64,000 nucleotides of DNA from Aureimonas flava. GTDB lineage: Bacteria > Pseudomonadota > Alphaproteobacteria > Rhizobiales > Rhizobiaceae. Both the position numbers and the translations under genes were made by a program. Position 1 is the first letter of the stretch, and every line of letters begins with the position of its first letter. A model generated the notes under the pieces. That model had not been told where the DNA came from, searched no databases, and worked only from the letters and a program-made list of their open reading frames with translations. Shown here one piece after another: positions 56,443 to 64,000 of this stretch. The stretch lies in contig NZ_QYRN01000003.1 of the NCBI RefSeq assembly GCF_003583935.1, positions 364,309-428,308 of the forward strand, given 5' to 3'.

Positions 56443-57804
56443 TCAGCTCCCGGCTTCGCTTTCGATGAAGCGGTCGATGCCGCCCGAGCGGCCGACGCCC
56501 GTCAGGTAGTAGAGGACCACGATCGCCACGAAGAGGCCGATCGCGATGATCGGCGCCGTCCACTCGCCCTGGCCGATCCGCACCACGATCAGCCCGGCGC
56601 AGACGAGCGCGCCGAGCGCCGGCACGAAGGTGGGCACCTCGAAGCGGCCCTTCGCCTCGCCCGGCCGCCGCTGGAGCAAGAGCAGCGCGATGTTGACCAC
56701 GGTGAACACGATCAGCAGCAGCAGAACGGTGGAGGCGGCGAGCGCCCCGATGTCGCCGACCAGCGACAGGAGCACGACGATCGCGAGCAGCACGCCGATC
56801 GCGACATAGGGCGTGTGGCGCGTCCGGTGCACGCGGCCGAGCGCCTCCGGCATCAAGCCCTGGCGCGACATGCCGTAGAGAAGGCGCGAGGCCATGACGT
56901 AGTTGACCAGCGCCGTGTTGGCGACGGCGAAGATGGTGATGCCGGCATAGAGGCTGGTCGGGAACCAGGGAGCGGCGCGTTCCACCACCAGCGTCAGCGG
57001 CCCGGCCGCTTCGGCGAGCTCGCGCCAGGGCACCACGGACACGGCGGTGATCGCGATGGCGATGTAGATCACCGTCGCCATCAGCATGGCCGAGATCATC
57101 GCGATCGGCATGGTGCGCTCGGGGTTCTTCACCTCCTCCGAGACGTTGAGCATGTCCTCGAAGCCGATGAAGGAGAAGAAGGTGAGCACCGCTCCCTGCG
57201 CGACCAGCAGCATCACCGAGCCTTCCACCGCACCCTCACCGGGGGCCGGAAACTCCAGGAGGTCGGCGCTGCCCCAGTAGGACACGCCGACGGCGATCAC
57301 GAGCAGCAGGCCGAAGGCCTCGACCACCGTGCAGACGGCGTTGAGCCACAGCGACTCGGTGATGCCTCGGAACAGGATGCCGGCCAGGATCACCAGGAAG
57401 CCGATGGCGAGCACGCTCTGCGGCGCGTCGATGCCGGTGACGCTGGCGAAGTTGCGCGCCACGACGTTGCTCTGCGTGGCGATCGAGGTGAGGCCGGAGC
57501 AGACCACCGCAAGTCCCACCGTGTAGGACAGGAGCGGATAGCGGTAGGCGCGCTGCGTGACGTAGGCCGCACCACCGGCCCGCGGGTAGCGCGAGGCGAT
57601 GGAGGCGTAGGACAGGCCGGTCAGCAGCGCCGCCACCATGGACACCATGAAGGCGACCCAGACCGCGCTGCCGAGCTCGCTCGCGGCCTCGCCGATCAGC
57701 CCGTAGATGCCGGCTCCCAGCATGGACCCGAGGCCCAGCAGCGTCACCTGGAACAGCCCGACCGATCGCTTGAGCCCCGTGCCCTGTCCCGTCTCCGTCG
57801 CCAT
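56443..57804 (-). CDS. APC-family amino acid permease
   Basis: 453 residues with about 12 membrane helices. The N-terminal unwound helix shows FQVTLLGLGSMLGAGIYGLI, the substrate-binding G-[ST]-[ML]-L-G-[AS]-G-I-[YF] motif of the APC superfamily. Further helices include FFSFIGFEDMLNVSEEVKNP ER. The C-terminal FEVPTFVPALGALVCAGLIV is also typical. Probably proton-coupled uptake of amino acids in the inner membrane; specificity unknown. Confidence 0.92.
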   Translation of the reverse strand: MATETGQGTGLKRSVGLFQVTLLGLGSMLGAGIYGLIGEAASELGSAVWVAFMVSMVAALLTGLSYASIASRYPRAGGAAYVTQRAYRYPLLSYTVGLAVVCSGLTSIATQSNVVARNFASVTGIDAPQSVLAIGFLVILAGILFRGITESLWLNAVCTVVEAFGLLLVIAVGVSYWGSADLLEFPAPGEGAVEGSVMLLVAQGAVLTFFSFIGFEDMLNVSEEVKNPERTMPIAMISAMLMATVIYIAIAITAVSVVPWRELAEAAGPLTLVVERAAPWFPTSLYAGITIFAVANTALVNYVMASRLLYGMSRQGLMPEALGRVHRTRHTPYVAIGVLLAIVVLLSLVGDIGALAASTVLLLLIVFTVVNIALLLLQRRPGEAKGRFEVPTFVPALGALVCAGLIVVRIGQGEWTAPIIAIGLFVAIVVLYYLTGVGRSGGIDRFIESEAGS

Positions 57805-57906
57805 GAGGCCCCTCGCGCGCTTCCCGGCGGATCCATGCCCACCGCCAGAATAGATAGCCCGCCAAAGGAATAAGGCGACGAGACGGGGGCGAAAACCGGC
57901 CGGAAA

Positions 57907-58599
57907 TCAGGCGACGGGCCGGCGGACCTCCCCGAGCCTTGCCGGCATCTCGTCCAGACGGTCGAGCACCAGGTCGGCGCCGAGCGCCTCAATCCCCGTG
58001 GCGGTATAGCCGCCGCGCATCGCGACCACGGCCATCCCGGCGGCCTGGGCGGCCTCCACGTCGTTCTCGGAGTCGCCCACGAAGAGCGCCTCGCCGGGCT
58101 CGATGCCGAGCTGCCGGCAGGCGTGGATCAGAAGGTCGGGCGCGGGCTTCTTGCGCGGGCCGGCGTCGCCGCCCACCACCACCGCCATCCGGTCGGCCAG
58201 GCCGAAATGGGCGAGGATGTCGGCCGTCTCGGCGGCCGGCTTGTTGGTGACGACCCCGAGCGCGATGTTCCGCTCGGCCAGCAGGCGCACGGCATCCGTC
58301 GCGCCGGCGTTCAGGGTGGTGAGTTCGGTGGCGCGGGCGGAGTAGATCGCAAGGTAGCGTTCGGCGATCTTGTCTCGCGTGGCGACGTCGATCTCCTTGC
58401 CGAGCCCCTCGTAGGCGCGCCCGATCAGCACCTGCACACCCTGCCCCACCATGCGCCCCACGGCCTCGATGGTGAAGGGCGGCTCGCCGAGGCTCTCCAT
58501 CGTCTGGTTCAGCGCGGCGTGGATGTCGGGCAGCGAATCCACCAGCGTCCCGTCGAGGTCGAACAGGACGGCGCGCGGCCAGGAAGGGGTCTCGCTCAT
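57907..58599 (-). CDS. gph: Phosphoglycolate phosphatase (HAD family)
   Basis: 230 residues. HAD motif I is FDLDGTLVDSLPDIH, motif II is GVVTNKPAAETADIL, and motif III/IV is ALFVGDSENDVEAAQAAGMA, with the cap domain between I and II. It dephosphorylates 2-phosphoglycolate formed during DNA repair or oxygenase activity. The ATG (58599) overlaps the MaoC stop by 4 bases, so it is translated with that gene. Confidence 0.9.
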   Translation of the reverse strand: MSETPSWPRAVLFDLDGTLVDSLPDIHAALNQTMESLGEPPFTIEAVGRMVGQGVQVLIGRAYEGLGKEIDVATRDKIAERYLAIYSARATELTTLNAGATDAVRLLAERNIALGVVTNKPAAETADILAHFGLADRMAVVVGGDAGPRKKPAPDLLIHACRQLGIEPGEALFVGDSENDVEAAQAAGMAVVAMRGGYTATGIEALGADLVLDRLDEMPARLGEVRRPVA

Positions 58600-59150
58600 G
58601 CGGGTGTCCTTTCGTCGTCGGCCGGCGGCTCCAGCACCGCCAGCGTGATCCAGCGCGCGACCAGCGCCGGCTTCGGGGCGCCCTCGATCTCCACCGCGGC
58701 GTCCCAGGTCGACTGAAGGCTCACCGCGCGCTCCTTGAGCGCGACGAGCCGGAAGCTGCCGCGCACCCGCGCGCCGCTCTTGACCGGGGTCAGGAAGCGC
58801 ACCTCGTCGAAGCCGTAGTTCACGCCCATGCGGGTGCGCTCGGCGCCCGGCATCGCGTCGTAGGCGAGCGTGGACAGCAGCGAAAGCGAGAGGAACCCAT
58901 GCGCGATGGTGCCGCCGAACGGCGTTTCCGCCATGGCGCGCTCGGGGTCGACATGGATGAACTGGTGGTCGTTGGTGGCGTCGGCGAAACGGTCGATCAT
59001 GCTCTGGTCGACGCGCAGCCAGTCGGACACGAAGGCCTGCCCGTCGAGATAGGACCGGTAGGTCTCCAGCGGCACCAGGCGCCGTCGCAGCGCGTCCTCG
59101 TCGTCCAGGGCCAAGCGATCCAACCTCGTCGATGCGTTCGCGCCCGTCAT
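58596..59150 (-). CDS. MaoC-type (R)-hydratase family protein
   Basis: 184 residues. The hydratase-2 motif with the catalytic Asp/His pair is seen: FADATNDHQFIHVDPERAMA, then TPFGGTIAHGFLSLSLLSTL. The hot-dog fold N-terminus precedes it. MaoC proteins hydrate trans-2-enoyl-CoA, in beta-oxidation or PHA supply. The ATG at 59150 is about 100 bp from the divergent NAGGN operon. Coupled to gph by an ATGA overlap. Confidence 0.87.
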   Translation of the reverse strand: MTGANASTRLDRLALDDEDALRRRLVPLETYRSYLDGQAFVSDWLRVDQSMIDRFADATNDHQFIHVDPERAMAETPFGGTIAHGFLSLSLLSTLAYDAMPGAERTRMGVNYGFDEVRFLTPVKSGARVRGSFRLVALKERAVSLQSTWDAAVEIEGAPKPALVARWITLAVLEPPADDERTPA

Positions 59151-59249
59151 AGTGGCCGCGCTGCGCCCCGCCAAGGGCCGCGACGGGGTTGCCGCGGCGG
59201 AGCGTGGCCTATGTGCAGGCATAGACGGCAACCAGGCAAGGACAAGTCC

Positions 59250-61025
59250 ATGTGCGGCATCTGCGGTGAAATCCGCTTCGACGGCGGTTTCGCCTCCCCC
59301 GAGCGCATCGCGGCCATGGGGCAGTGCCTCAGCCCCCGCGGCCCGGACGGTGCCGGCATGGTGCTTCGCGGCCGGGTCGGCTTCGGCCACCGGCGGCTGA
59401 AGATCATCGACCTGTCGGAAAAGGCCGCGCAGCCGATGGAGGACCCGGACCTCGGGCTCACCCTCGCCTTCAACGGCTGCATCTACAACTATCCCGAGCT
59501 GCGCGAGGAGTTGCAGGGGCTCGGCTACCGCTTCTTCTCGCACGGCGACACGGAGGTCATCCTCAAGGCCTACCACGCCTGGGGCCGGGACTGCGTGACA
59601 CGCTTCCACGGCATGTTCGCCTTCGCCATCCACGAGCGCCAGAGCGGGCGCGTGATGCTGGCGCGCGACCGGTTCGGCATCAAGCCGATGTACCTGTCGC
59701 AGACCGACGACCGGCTGCTCCTGGCCTCGTCCCTTCCTGCGCTGGTCGCGACCGGAGAGGTGGACACGGCGATCGATCCCGTCGCACTGCACCATTACAT
59801 GACCTTCCATGCCGTGGTGCCGGCGCCGCTGACGATCCTGAAGGGCGTGCGCAAGCTGCCGCCCGCCACCACGCGGATGATCGAGCCCGACGGGCGCTTC
59901 GACGACCGGACCTTCTGGTCGCCGCCCTTCGGCGCGCAGGCCGGCGACGAGGCGCGCTCCCCGGCGGAATGGCGCGACATGGTGCTGGAGGCGCTGCGCC
60001 TGGCGGTGAAGCGGCGCATGGTGGCCGACGTGCCGGTGGGCGTGCTCCTGTCGGGCGGGGTGGACTCCTCCCTGATCGTCGGTCTCCTGGCCGAGGCCGG
60101 GCAGACGGGCCTCTCCACCTTCTCCATCGGCTTCGAGGACGCCAATGGCGAGGTCGGCAACGAGTTCGAGTATTCCGACCTCATCGCCCGGCACTACGAC
60201 ACGCGCCACCACAAGATCTTCGTGCCGGGCCACGAGCTGCTGGACGAGCTGCCGGGCGCCATCCGCGCCATGTCCGAACCCATGGTCTCCTACGACAATA
60301 TCGGCTTCTACCTCCTGTCGCGCGAGGTCTCCAAGCACATCAAGGTCGTCCAGTCCGGCCAGGGCGCCGACGAAATCTTCGCCGGCTACCACTGGTATCC
60401 GCCGATGGCCGACGCGGCCGACCCGGTGGCGACCTATCGCGGGGCCTTCTTCGACCGCAGCCACGAGACGCTGGCCGGCCAGCTTCGGCCGCGCTGGCAC
60501 GCCGGTCGCGACGCGAGCGGCGACTTCGTGCGCGACCACTTCGCGATGCCCGGCGCCGAGGACCCGGTGGCCAAGGCGCTGCGCATCGACAGCCAGGTCA
60601 TGCTGGTGGACGATCCGGTCAAACGCGTCGACAACATGACCATGGCCTGGGGCCTGGAGGCGCGCGTCCCCTTCCTGGACCACGAGCTGGCGGAGCTGGC
60701 TGCGCGCGTGCCCTCGGCCGAGAAGCTGAAGGGCGGCGGCAAGGGCGTTCTCAAGGACGTCGCCCGCCTCGTGATCCCGCACGAGGTGATCGACCGCAAG
60801 AAGGGCTACTTCCCGGTTCCGCAGCTGAAGTACCTCGCCGGCCCGACGCTCGACATGGTGCGCGACGCGATGGGCTCGGCCAAGGCGCGCGAGCGCGGCC
60901 TGTTCGAGCCGCGGTGGCTCGACGCCCTGTTCGCCGACCCGGCCTCGCACATCACGCCGCTCCAGGGCTCGGAACTCTGGCAGGCGGCGCTTCTGGAACT
61001 CTGGCTGCAGGAGCAGGGCCTATGA
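59250..61025 (+). CDS. asnO: N-acetylglutaminylglutamine amidotransferase (asparagine synthase-like)
   Basis: 591 residues. An N-terminal class II glutaminase domain starts with Cys2 (MCGICGEIRFDGGF) and includes RGPDGAGMV and LAFNGCIYNYPELREELQGL. The C-terminal ATP-pyrophosphatase domain shows VLLSGGVDSSLIVGLL near 267 and QSGQGADEIFAGYHWYP. Together with Ngg in the next gene, and its order with the peptidase, it fits the osmoprotectant NAGGN amidation enzyme rather than ordinary AsnB. Cytoplasmic. First gene of the operon; the ATG at 59250 places Cys correctly. Confidence 0.93.
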   Translation: MCGICGEIRFDGGFASPERIAAMGQCLSPRGPDGAGMVLRGRVGFGHRRLKIIDLSEKAAQPMEDPDLGLTLAFNGCIYNYPELREELQGLGYRFFSHGDTEVILKAYHAWGRDCVTRFHGMFAFAIHERQSGRVMLARDRFGIKPMYLSQTDDRLLLASSLPALVATGEVDTAIDPVALHHYMTFHAVVPAPLTILKGVRKLPPATTRMIEPDGRFDDRTFWSPPFGAQAGDEARSPAEWRDMVLEALRLAVKRRMVADVPVGVLLSGGVDSSLIVGLLAEAGQTGLSTFSIGFEDANGEVGNEFEYSDLIARHYDTRHHKIFVPGHELLDELPGAIRAMSEPMVSYDNIGFYLLSREVSKHIKVVQSGQGADEIFAGYHWYPPMADAADPVATYRGAFFDRSHETLAGQLRPRWHAGRDASGDFVRDHFAMPGAEDPVAKALRIDSQVMLVDDPVKRVDNMTMAWGLEARVPFLDHELAELAARVPSAEKLKGGGKGVLKDVARLVIPHEVIDRKKGYFPVPQLKYLAGPTLDMVRDAMGSAKARERGLFEPRWLDALFADPASHITPLQGSELWQAALLELWLQEQGL

Positions 61026-62719
61026 GCGAGCCCACCCCCAACGCCGTGGTGGACTGCGGCTGGGGCCGCCTGGTCTTCGCCGAGACCTTCGCGGACCCGG
61101 CGGAGCTCGCGCGCTTCCTGGAGGAGGAAGGGCCGGACCGGCGCGACATCGCCTTCCACGTCAGCGACCCGCACGTGCTGCTGGCCCAGGCGCCGCAGGA
61201 CCTCTTCCTCGATCCGTCCCACACCTACCGGCTCGACCTCACGGCCCTCGCCCCGGCCGAGCGGCCGCCGGCCGGCTTCACCGTACGCAAGGTCGCGGCG
61301 GCCGGCGACACCAGCGCCATCAACCGGATCTATCGCGCGCGCAACATGGTGCCGGTGGACCCGGACTTCCTGTGGCGCCACCGCAAGGATCCGGTGCTCA
61401 CCTATCTCGTGGCCGAGGACGAGGGCAGCGGCGCGATCCTCGGCACCGTGACCGGGGTGCATCACGTCCATGCCTTCGCCGACCCGGACGCCGGCTCCTC
61501 GCTCTGGTGCCTCGCGATCGACCCGCAGGCCGCCCCGCCCGGCATCGGCGAGGCCCTGGTGCGCGCTCTCGCGGAGCATTTCCACGACGCCGGCTGTGCC
61601 ACGATGGACCTGTCGGTGATGCACGACAACGAGCCGGCCATCGCGCTCTACGACCGGCTCGGCTTCGAGCGCCTGCCGATGTTCGCGGTGAAGCGCCGCA
61701 ACTCCATCAACGAGCGGCTGTTCACCGGCAGCGCCGCGGTGGAGGAGGCGCTGAACCCCTATGCGCGCATCATCATCGACGAGGCGCGCCGACGCGGCAT
61801 CCACGTCGAGATCCTGGACGCGCAGGGCGGCTTCTTCCGTCTGACCTACGGCGGGCGCACGCTGCGCTGCCGCGAGAGCCTGTCCGAACTCACGTCGGCC
61901 GTCGCGCTGTCGATCTGCGACGACAAGAGCGTCACCCGGCGCCTCGTGGAGGATGCGGGCGTCGAGGTGCCGGAGCAGATCGTCGCCGACGAGGACGAGG
62001 GAGCGATCGCGGCCTTCCTCGCCCGTCACGGCTCCGTCGTGGTGAAGCCCGCGCGCGGCGAACAGGGGCGCGGCATCGCGGTCGGCCTCGACACGGCGGA
62101 GGCGGTGGCCACGGCGGTAGAGACGGCGCGTCGCGAATGCGAGCGCGTCCTGATCGAGTCCTGCTTTGAGGGCGACGACCTGCGCCTCGTGGTGATCGAC
62201 TTCCGGCTCGTGGCGGCCGCGATCCGCCGCCCGCCCGCGATCGTCGGCGACGGGCGCGCCACCGCGCGCGAGCTGATCGAGCGCCTGTCGCGTCGGCGCG
62301 CGGCGGCCACCGGAGGCGAGTCGCGCGTGCCCCTGGACGGGGAAACCGAGCGCACCCTTCGCGCGGCCGGCTTCGGCTGGGACGACGCCATTCCCGAAGG
62401 CACGAGCGTCACCGTGCGCCGGACCGCCAACCTGCACACCGGCGGCACGATCCACGACGTGACCGGCATCGTGCATCCGCGCCTCGTCGAGGCGGCCGTC
62501 GCGGCCGCGCGGGCGATCGACATTCCGGTCTGCGGCATCGACTTCATGGTCAAGGACGCGCGCGAGCCGGACTACGTCTTCATCGAAGCCAACGAGCGGC
62601 CGGGCCTTGCGAACCATGAGCCGCAGCCGACGGCGGAGCGGTTCGTGGACCTTCTCTTCCCGCTTTCCATTCCCGCCTCGGTGCGCACCCTGCGCGCCAA
62701 GCGTCGCATTGCCGGCTGA
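61022..62719 (+). CDS. ngg: N-acetylglutaminylglutamine synthetase (GNAT + ATP-grasp)
   Basis: 565 residues. N-terminal GNAT acetyltransferase (about 85-235: SLWCLAIDPQAAPPGIGEAL, AIALYDRLGFERLPM) fused to a C-terminal ATP-grasp ligase (about 285-555: VVVKPARGEQGRGIAVGLDT, RVLIESCFEGDDLRLVVIDF, FIEANERPGLANHEPQP). The dual domain acetylates and joins two glutamines, making N-acetylglutaminylglutamine. It overlaps asnO in ATGA. Confidence 0.93.
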   Translation: MSEPTPNAVVDCGWGRLVFAETFADPAELARFLEEEGPDRRDIAFHVSDPHVLLAQAPQDLFLDPSHTYRLDLTALAPAERPPAGFTVRKVAAAGDTSAINRIYRARNMVPVDPDFLWRHRKDPVLTYLVAEDEGSGAILGTVTGVHHVHAFADPDAGSSLWCLAIDPQAAPPGIGEALVRALAEHFHDAGCATMDLSVMHDNEPAIALYDRLGFERLPMFAVKRRNSINERLFTGSAAVEEALNPYARIIIDEARRRGIHVEILDAQGGFFRLTYGGRTLRCRESLSELTSAVALSICDDKSVTRRLVEDAGVEVPEQIVADEDEGAIAAFLARHGSVVVKPARGEQGRGIAVGLDTAEAVATAVETARRECERVLIESCFEGDDLRLVVIDFRLVAAAIRRPPAIVGDGRATARELIERLSRRRAAATGGESRVPLDGETERTLRAAGFGWDDAIPEGTSVTVRRTANLHTGGTIHDVTGIVHPRLVEAAVAAARAIDIPVCGIDFMVKDAREPDYVFIEANERPGLANHEPQPTAERFVDLLFPLSIPASVRTLRAKRRIAG

Positions 62720-62727
62720 CAGGATTC

Positions 62728-63870
62728 ATGGCCCGCCACACGATCGACACGACCTATCTCCTCGCGCAGCTCCATGCCCTTCTCCATATCCCGAGCCCCA
62801 CCGGCTATACGGATTCGGTGGTCCGCTACGTCAGCGAAGAGCTCCAGCGGCTCGGCCTGGAGGTGGAGCTGACGCGGCGCGGGGCGATCCGCGCCGTGCG
62901 GCAGGGCAGCCGCCGCGCCGCGGCCCGTGCCATCGTCAGCCACGTCGACACGCTGGGCGCCCAGGTGAAGGCGGTCAAGGACAACGGCCGGCTGGAACTC
63001 GTGCCGATCGGCCACTGGTCCGCGCGCTTCGCCGAAGGCGCGCGCGCCACCATCCTGGCGGGAGACAGGACCGCCCGGGGCACGATCCTGCCACTCAAGG
63101 CGTCCGGCCACACGTTCAACGAGGAGGTCGACACGGCGCCCGTCGGGTGGTCGCATGTCGAGTTGCGCATCGACGAACACACGCGCAGCCGCGACGACAC
63201 GTTGAAGCTCGGCATCGACGTCGGCGACACGGTGGCGATCGACCCACAACCGGAATTTCTCGACAACGGCTTCATCGTCTCGCGTCACCTGGACGACAAG
63301 GCGGGCGTCGCCGTGATGCTCGCCTCCATCGAGGCGCTGGAGCGGGAGCGGTCGGCGACGCCGGTGGACACGCACTGGCTGTTCACCATCGCCGAGGAGG
63401 TCGGGGTCGGCGCCGCCTCCATCCTGACGCCGGAGGTCGCCTCCATGGTGGCGGTGGACAACGGCACCTCGGCGCCCGGCCAGAACTCGGCCGAGTTCGG
63501 CGTGACCATCGCCATGGCGGACCAGACGGGGCCCTTCGACTACCACCTGACGCACAAGCTCGTTCGGCTCTGCCGCGACGAGGACATCCGGTTCCAGAAG
63601 GACGTGTTCCGCTACTATCGCTCGGATTCGGCCTCGGCCGTGGTGGCCGGGCACGACGTGCGCACGGCGCTCGTCACCTTCGGCGTCGACGCCTCCCACG
63701 GCTGGGAGCGGATCCACGTGCACGCGCTGCGCTCGCTGGCCGAGCTGCTGACCGCCTACGCGGTGTCGCCGCTCGAGATCGAGCGCGACATGAAGCAGAG
63801 CGGCGGGCTCGAAGGCTTCACCCGGCAGCCGGCGGCGGACGCCGGTCTCGGTTTCGACGACGAGGGCTAG
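62728..63870 (+). CDS. NAGGN-system M42-family peptidase
   Basis: 380 residues of the M42 aminopeptidase type found as the third gene of NAGGN operons. Metal ligands are visible: SHVDTLGAQVK (His, Asp), HLDDKAGVAVML (Asp), FTIAEEVGVGAAS (Glu pair), VDNGTSAPGQ (Asp) and a final FGVDASHGWERIH (His). It may degrade or recycle the osmolyte dipeptide, but this is inferred from context. It starts 8 bp after ngg. Confidence 0.9.
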   Translation: MARHTIDTTYLLAQLHALLHIPSPTGYTDSVVRYVSEELQRLGLEVELTRRGAIRAVRQGSRRAAARAIVSHVDTLGAQVKAVKDNGRLELVPIGHWSARFAEGARATILAGDRTARGTILPLKASGHTFNEEVDTAPVGWSHVELRIDEHTRSRDDTLKLGIDVGDTVAIDPQPEFLDNGFIVSRHLDDKAGVAVMLASIEALERERSATPVDTHWLFTIAEEVGVGAASILTPEVASMVAVDNGTSAPGQNSAEFGVTIAMADQTGPFDYHLTHKLVRLCRDEDIRFQKDVFRYYRSDSASAVVAGHDVRTALVTFGVDASHGWERIHVHALRSLAELLTAYAVSPLEIERDMKQSGGLEGFTRQPAADAGLGFDDEG

Positions 63871-63884
63871 CCTCCGAAACGCGT

Positions 63885-63915
63885 CGCCCGCCGCGCCGCT
63901 TCGGGGCGGCGGGCG
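63885..63915. terminator. Hairpin between convergent genes
   Basis: CGCCCGCCGC (63885-63894) and GCGGCGGGCG (63906-63915) form a perfect 10-bp stem. It lies 14 nt after the peptidase stop and about 50 nt past the convergent chemotaxis gene. No strong T run on either strand, so efficiency is uncertain. Confidence 0.5.
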
Positions 63916-63966
63916 GGCGGCGGTCGGTCTCGTGCCGCCGGCGTCGGGGCCGGCGCGCCGTGCGGC

Positions 63967-64000
63967 TCAGAACTCTTCCCAGCTGTCGTCGGCCGGTGCC
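63967..64000 (-). CDS. Methyl-accepting chemotaxis protein, last residues only
   Basis: The minus strand at the right edge ends in the peptide APADDSWEEF and TGA (63969-63967). A terminal x-W-x-x-F pentapeptide (here SWEEF) is the CheR/CheB tether of many chemoreceptors, comparable to NWETF in E. coli Tar/Tsr. Only 10 codons are in the window, so the call rests on this motif. Confidence 0.55.
   Translation of the reverse strand, partial: APADDSWEEF

Overview
The window is GC-rich (visibly near 70%), tightly packed chromosomal DNA of an alphaproteobacterium, most likely a hyphomicrobialean (Rhizobiales) such as the Aurantimonas/Aureimonas group. That placement is an inference from gene content: a complete PhyR-NepR-EcfG general stress module, a fused trpE(G) behind a trpL attenuator, a long-form leuA, DctA/DctB/DctD with a sigma-54 promoter, and the N-acetylglutaminylglutamine amide (NAGGN) osmolyte operon. 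I see no insertion sequence, prophage, CRISPR array or rRNA. Both edges cut genes: a probable NUDIX gene at the left and the last residues of a chemotaxis receptor at the right.

Layout. 0-8 kb: a DUF1285 gene faces away from a four-gene MoxR / DUF58 / BatA-DUF4159 / amidotransferase-like membrane-protein operon. 8-16 kb: patatin, GNAT, glutathionyl-hydroquinone reductase, a frameshifted NUDIX gene, a metallophosphoesterase, a BenE transporter, and leuA preceded by a possible Leu-rich leader peptide. 16-22 kb: a secreted repeat protein, trpL-trpE(G)-cation efflux, a GST, and an ABC-type ATPase that has lost its catalytic motifs. 22-29 kb: a dppABCDF peptide importer, Mrp and a HugZ-like protein. 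30-39 kb: small lipoproteins, a PAS-HWE kinase, phyR, nepR-ecfG, small membrane/stress proteins, a lipid-kinase-like protein, a DUF1328 protein and a three-PRC-barrel secreted protein. The last two each have an EcfG-type promoter.

39-50 kb: a two-gene RND pump, a spacer holding an orphan tRNA-like hairpin ending in CCA, a LysR regulator, Uup-like ABC-F ATPase, a DD-carboxypeptidase, RhlE-type helicase, and a PHA-granule-type protein. 50-56 kb: PilZ protein and the dct locus. 56-64 kb: amino-acid permease, gph, MaoC hydratase, then asnO-ngg-peptidase for NAGGN.

How it fits together. The recurring theme is environmental adaptation: general stress signalling, osmolyte synthesis, envelope lipoproteins, nutrient uptake and efflux. 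Several operons show 1-4 base start/stop overlaps that imply translational coupling. The least understood parts are the MoxR/DUF58/DUF4159 operon, the paired Cys-motif lipoproteins, the repeat-containing secreted protein, the degenerate ABC ATPase and the CCA-ending hairpin.
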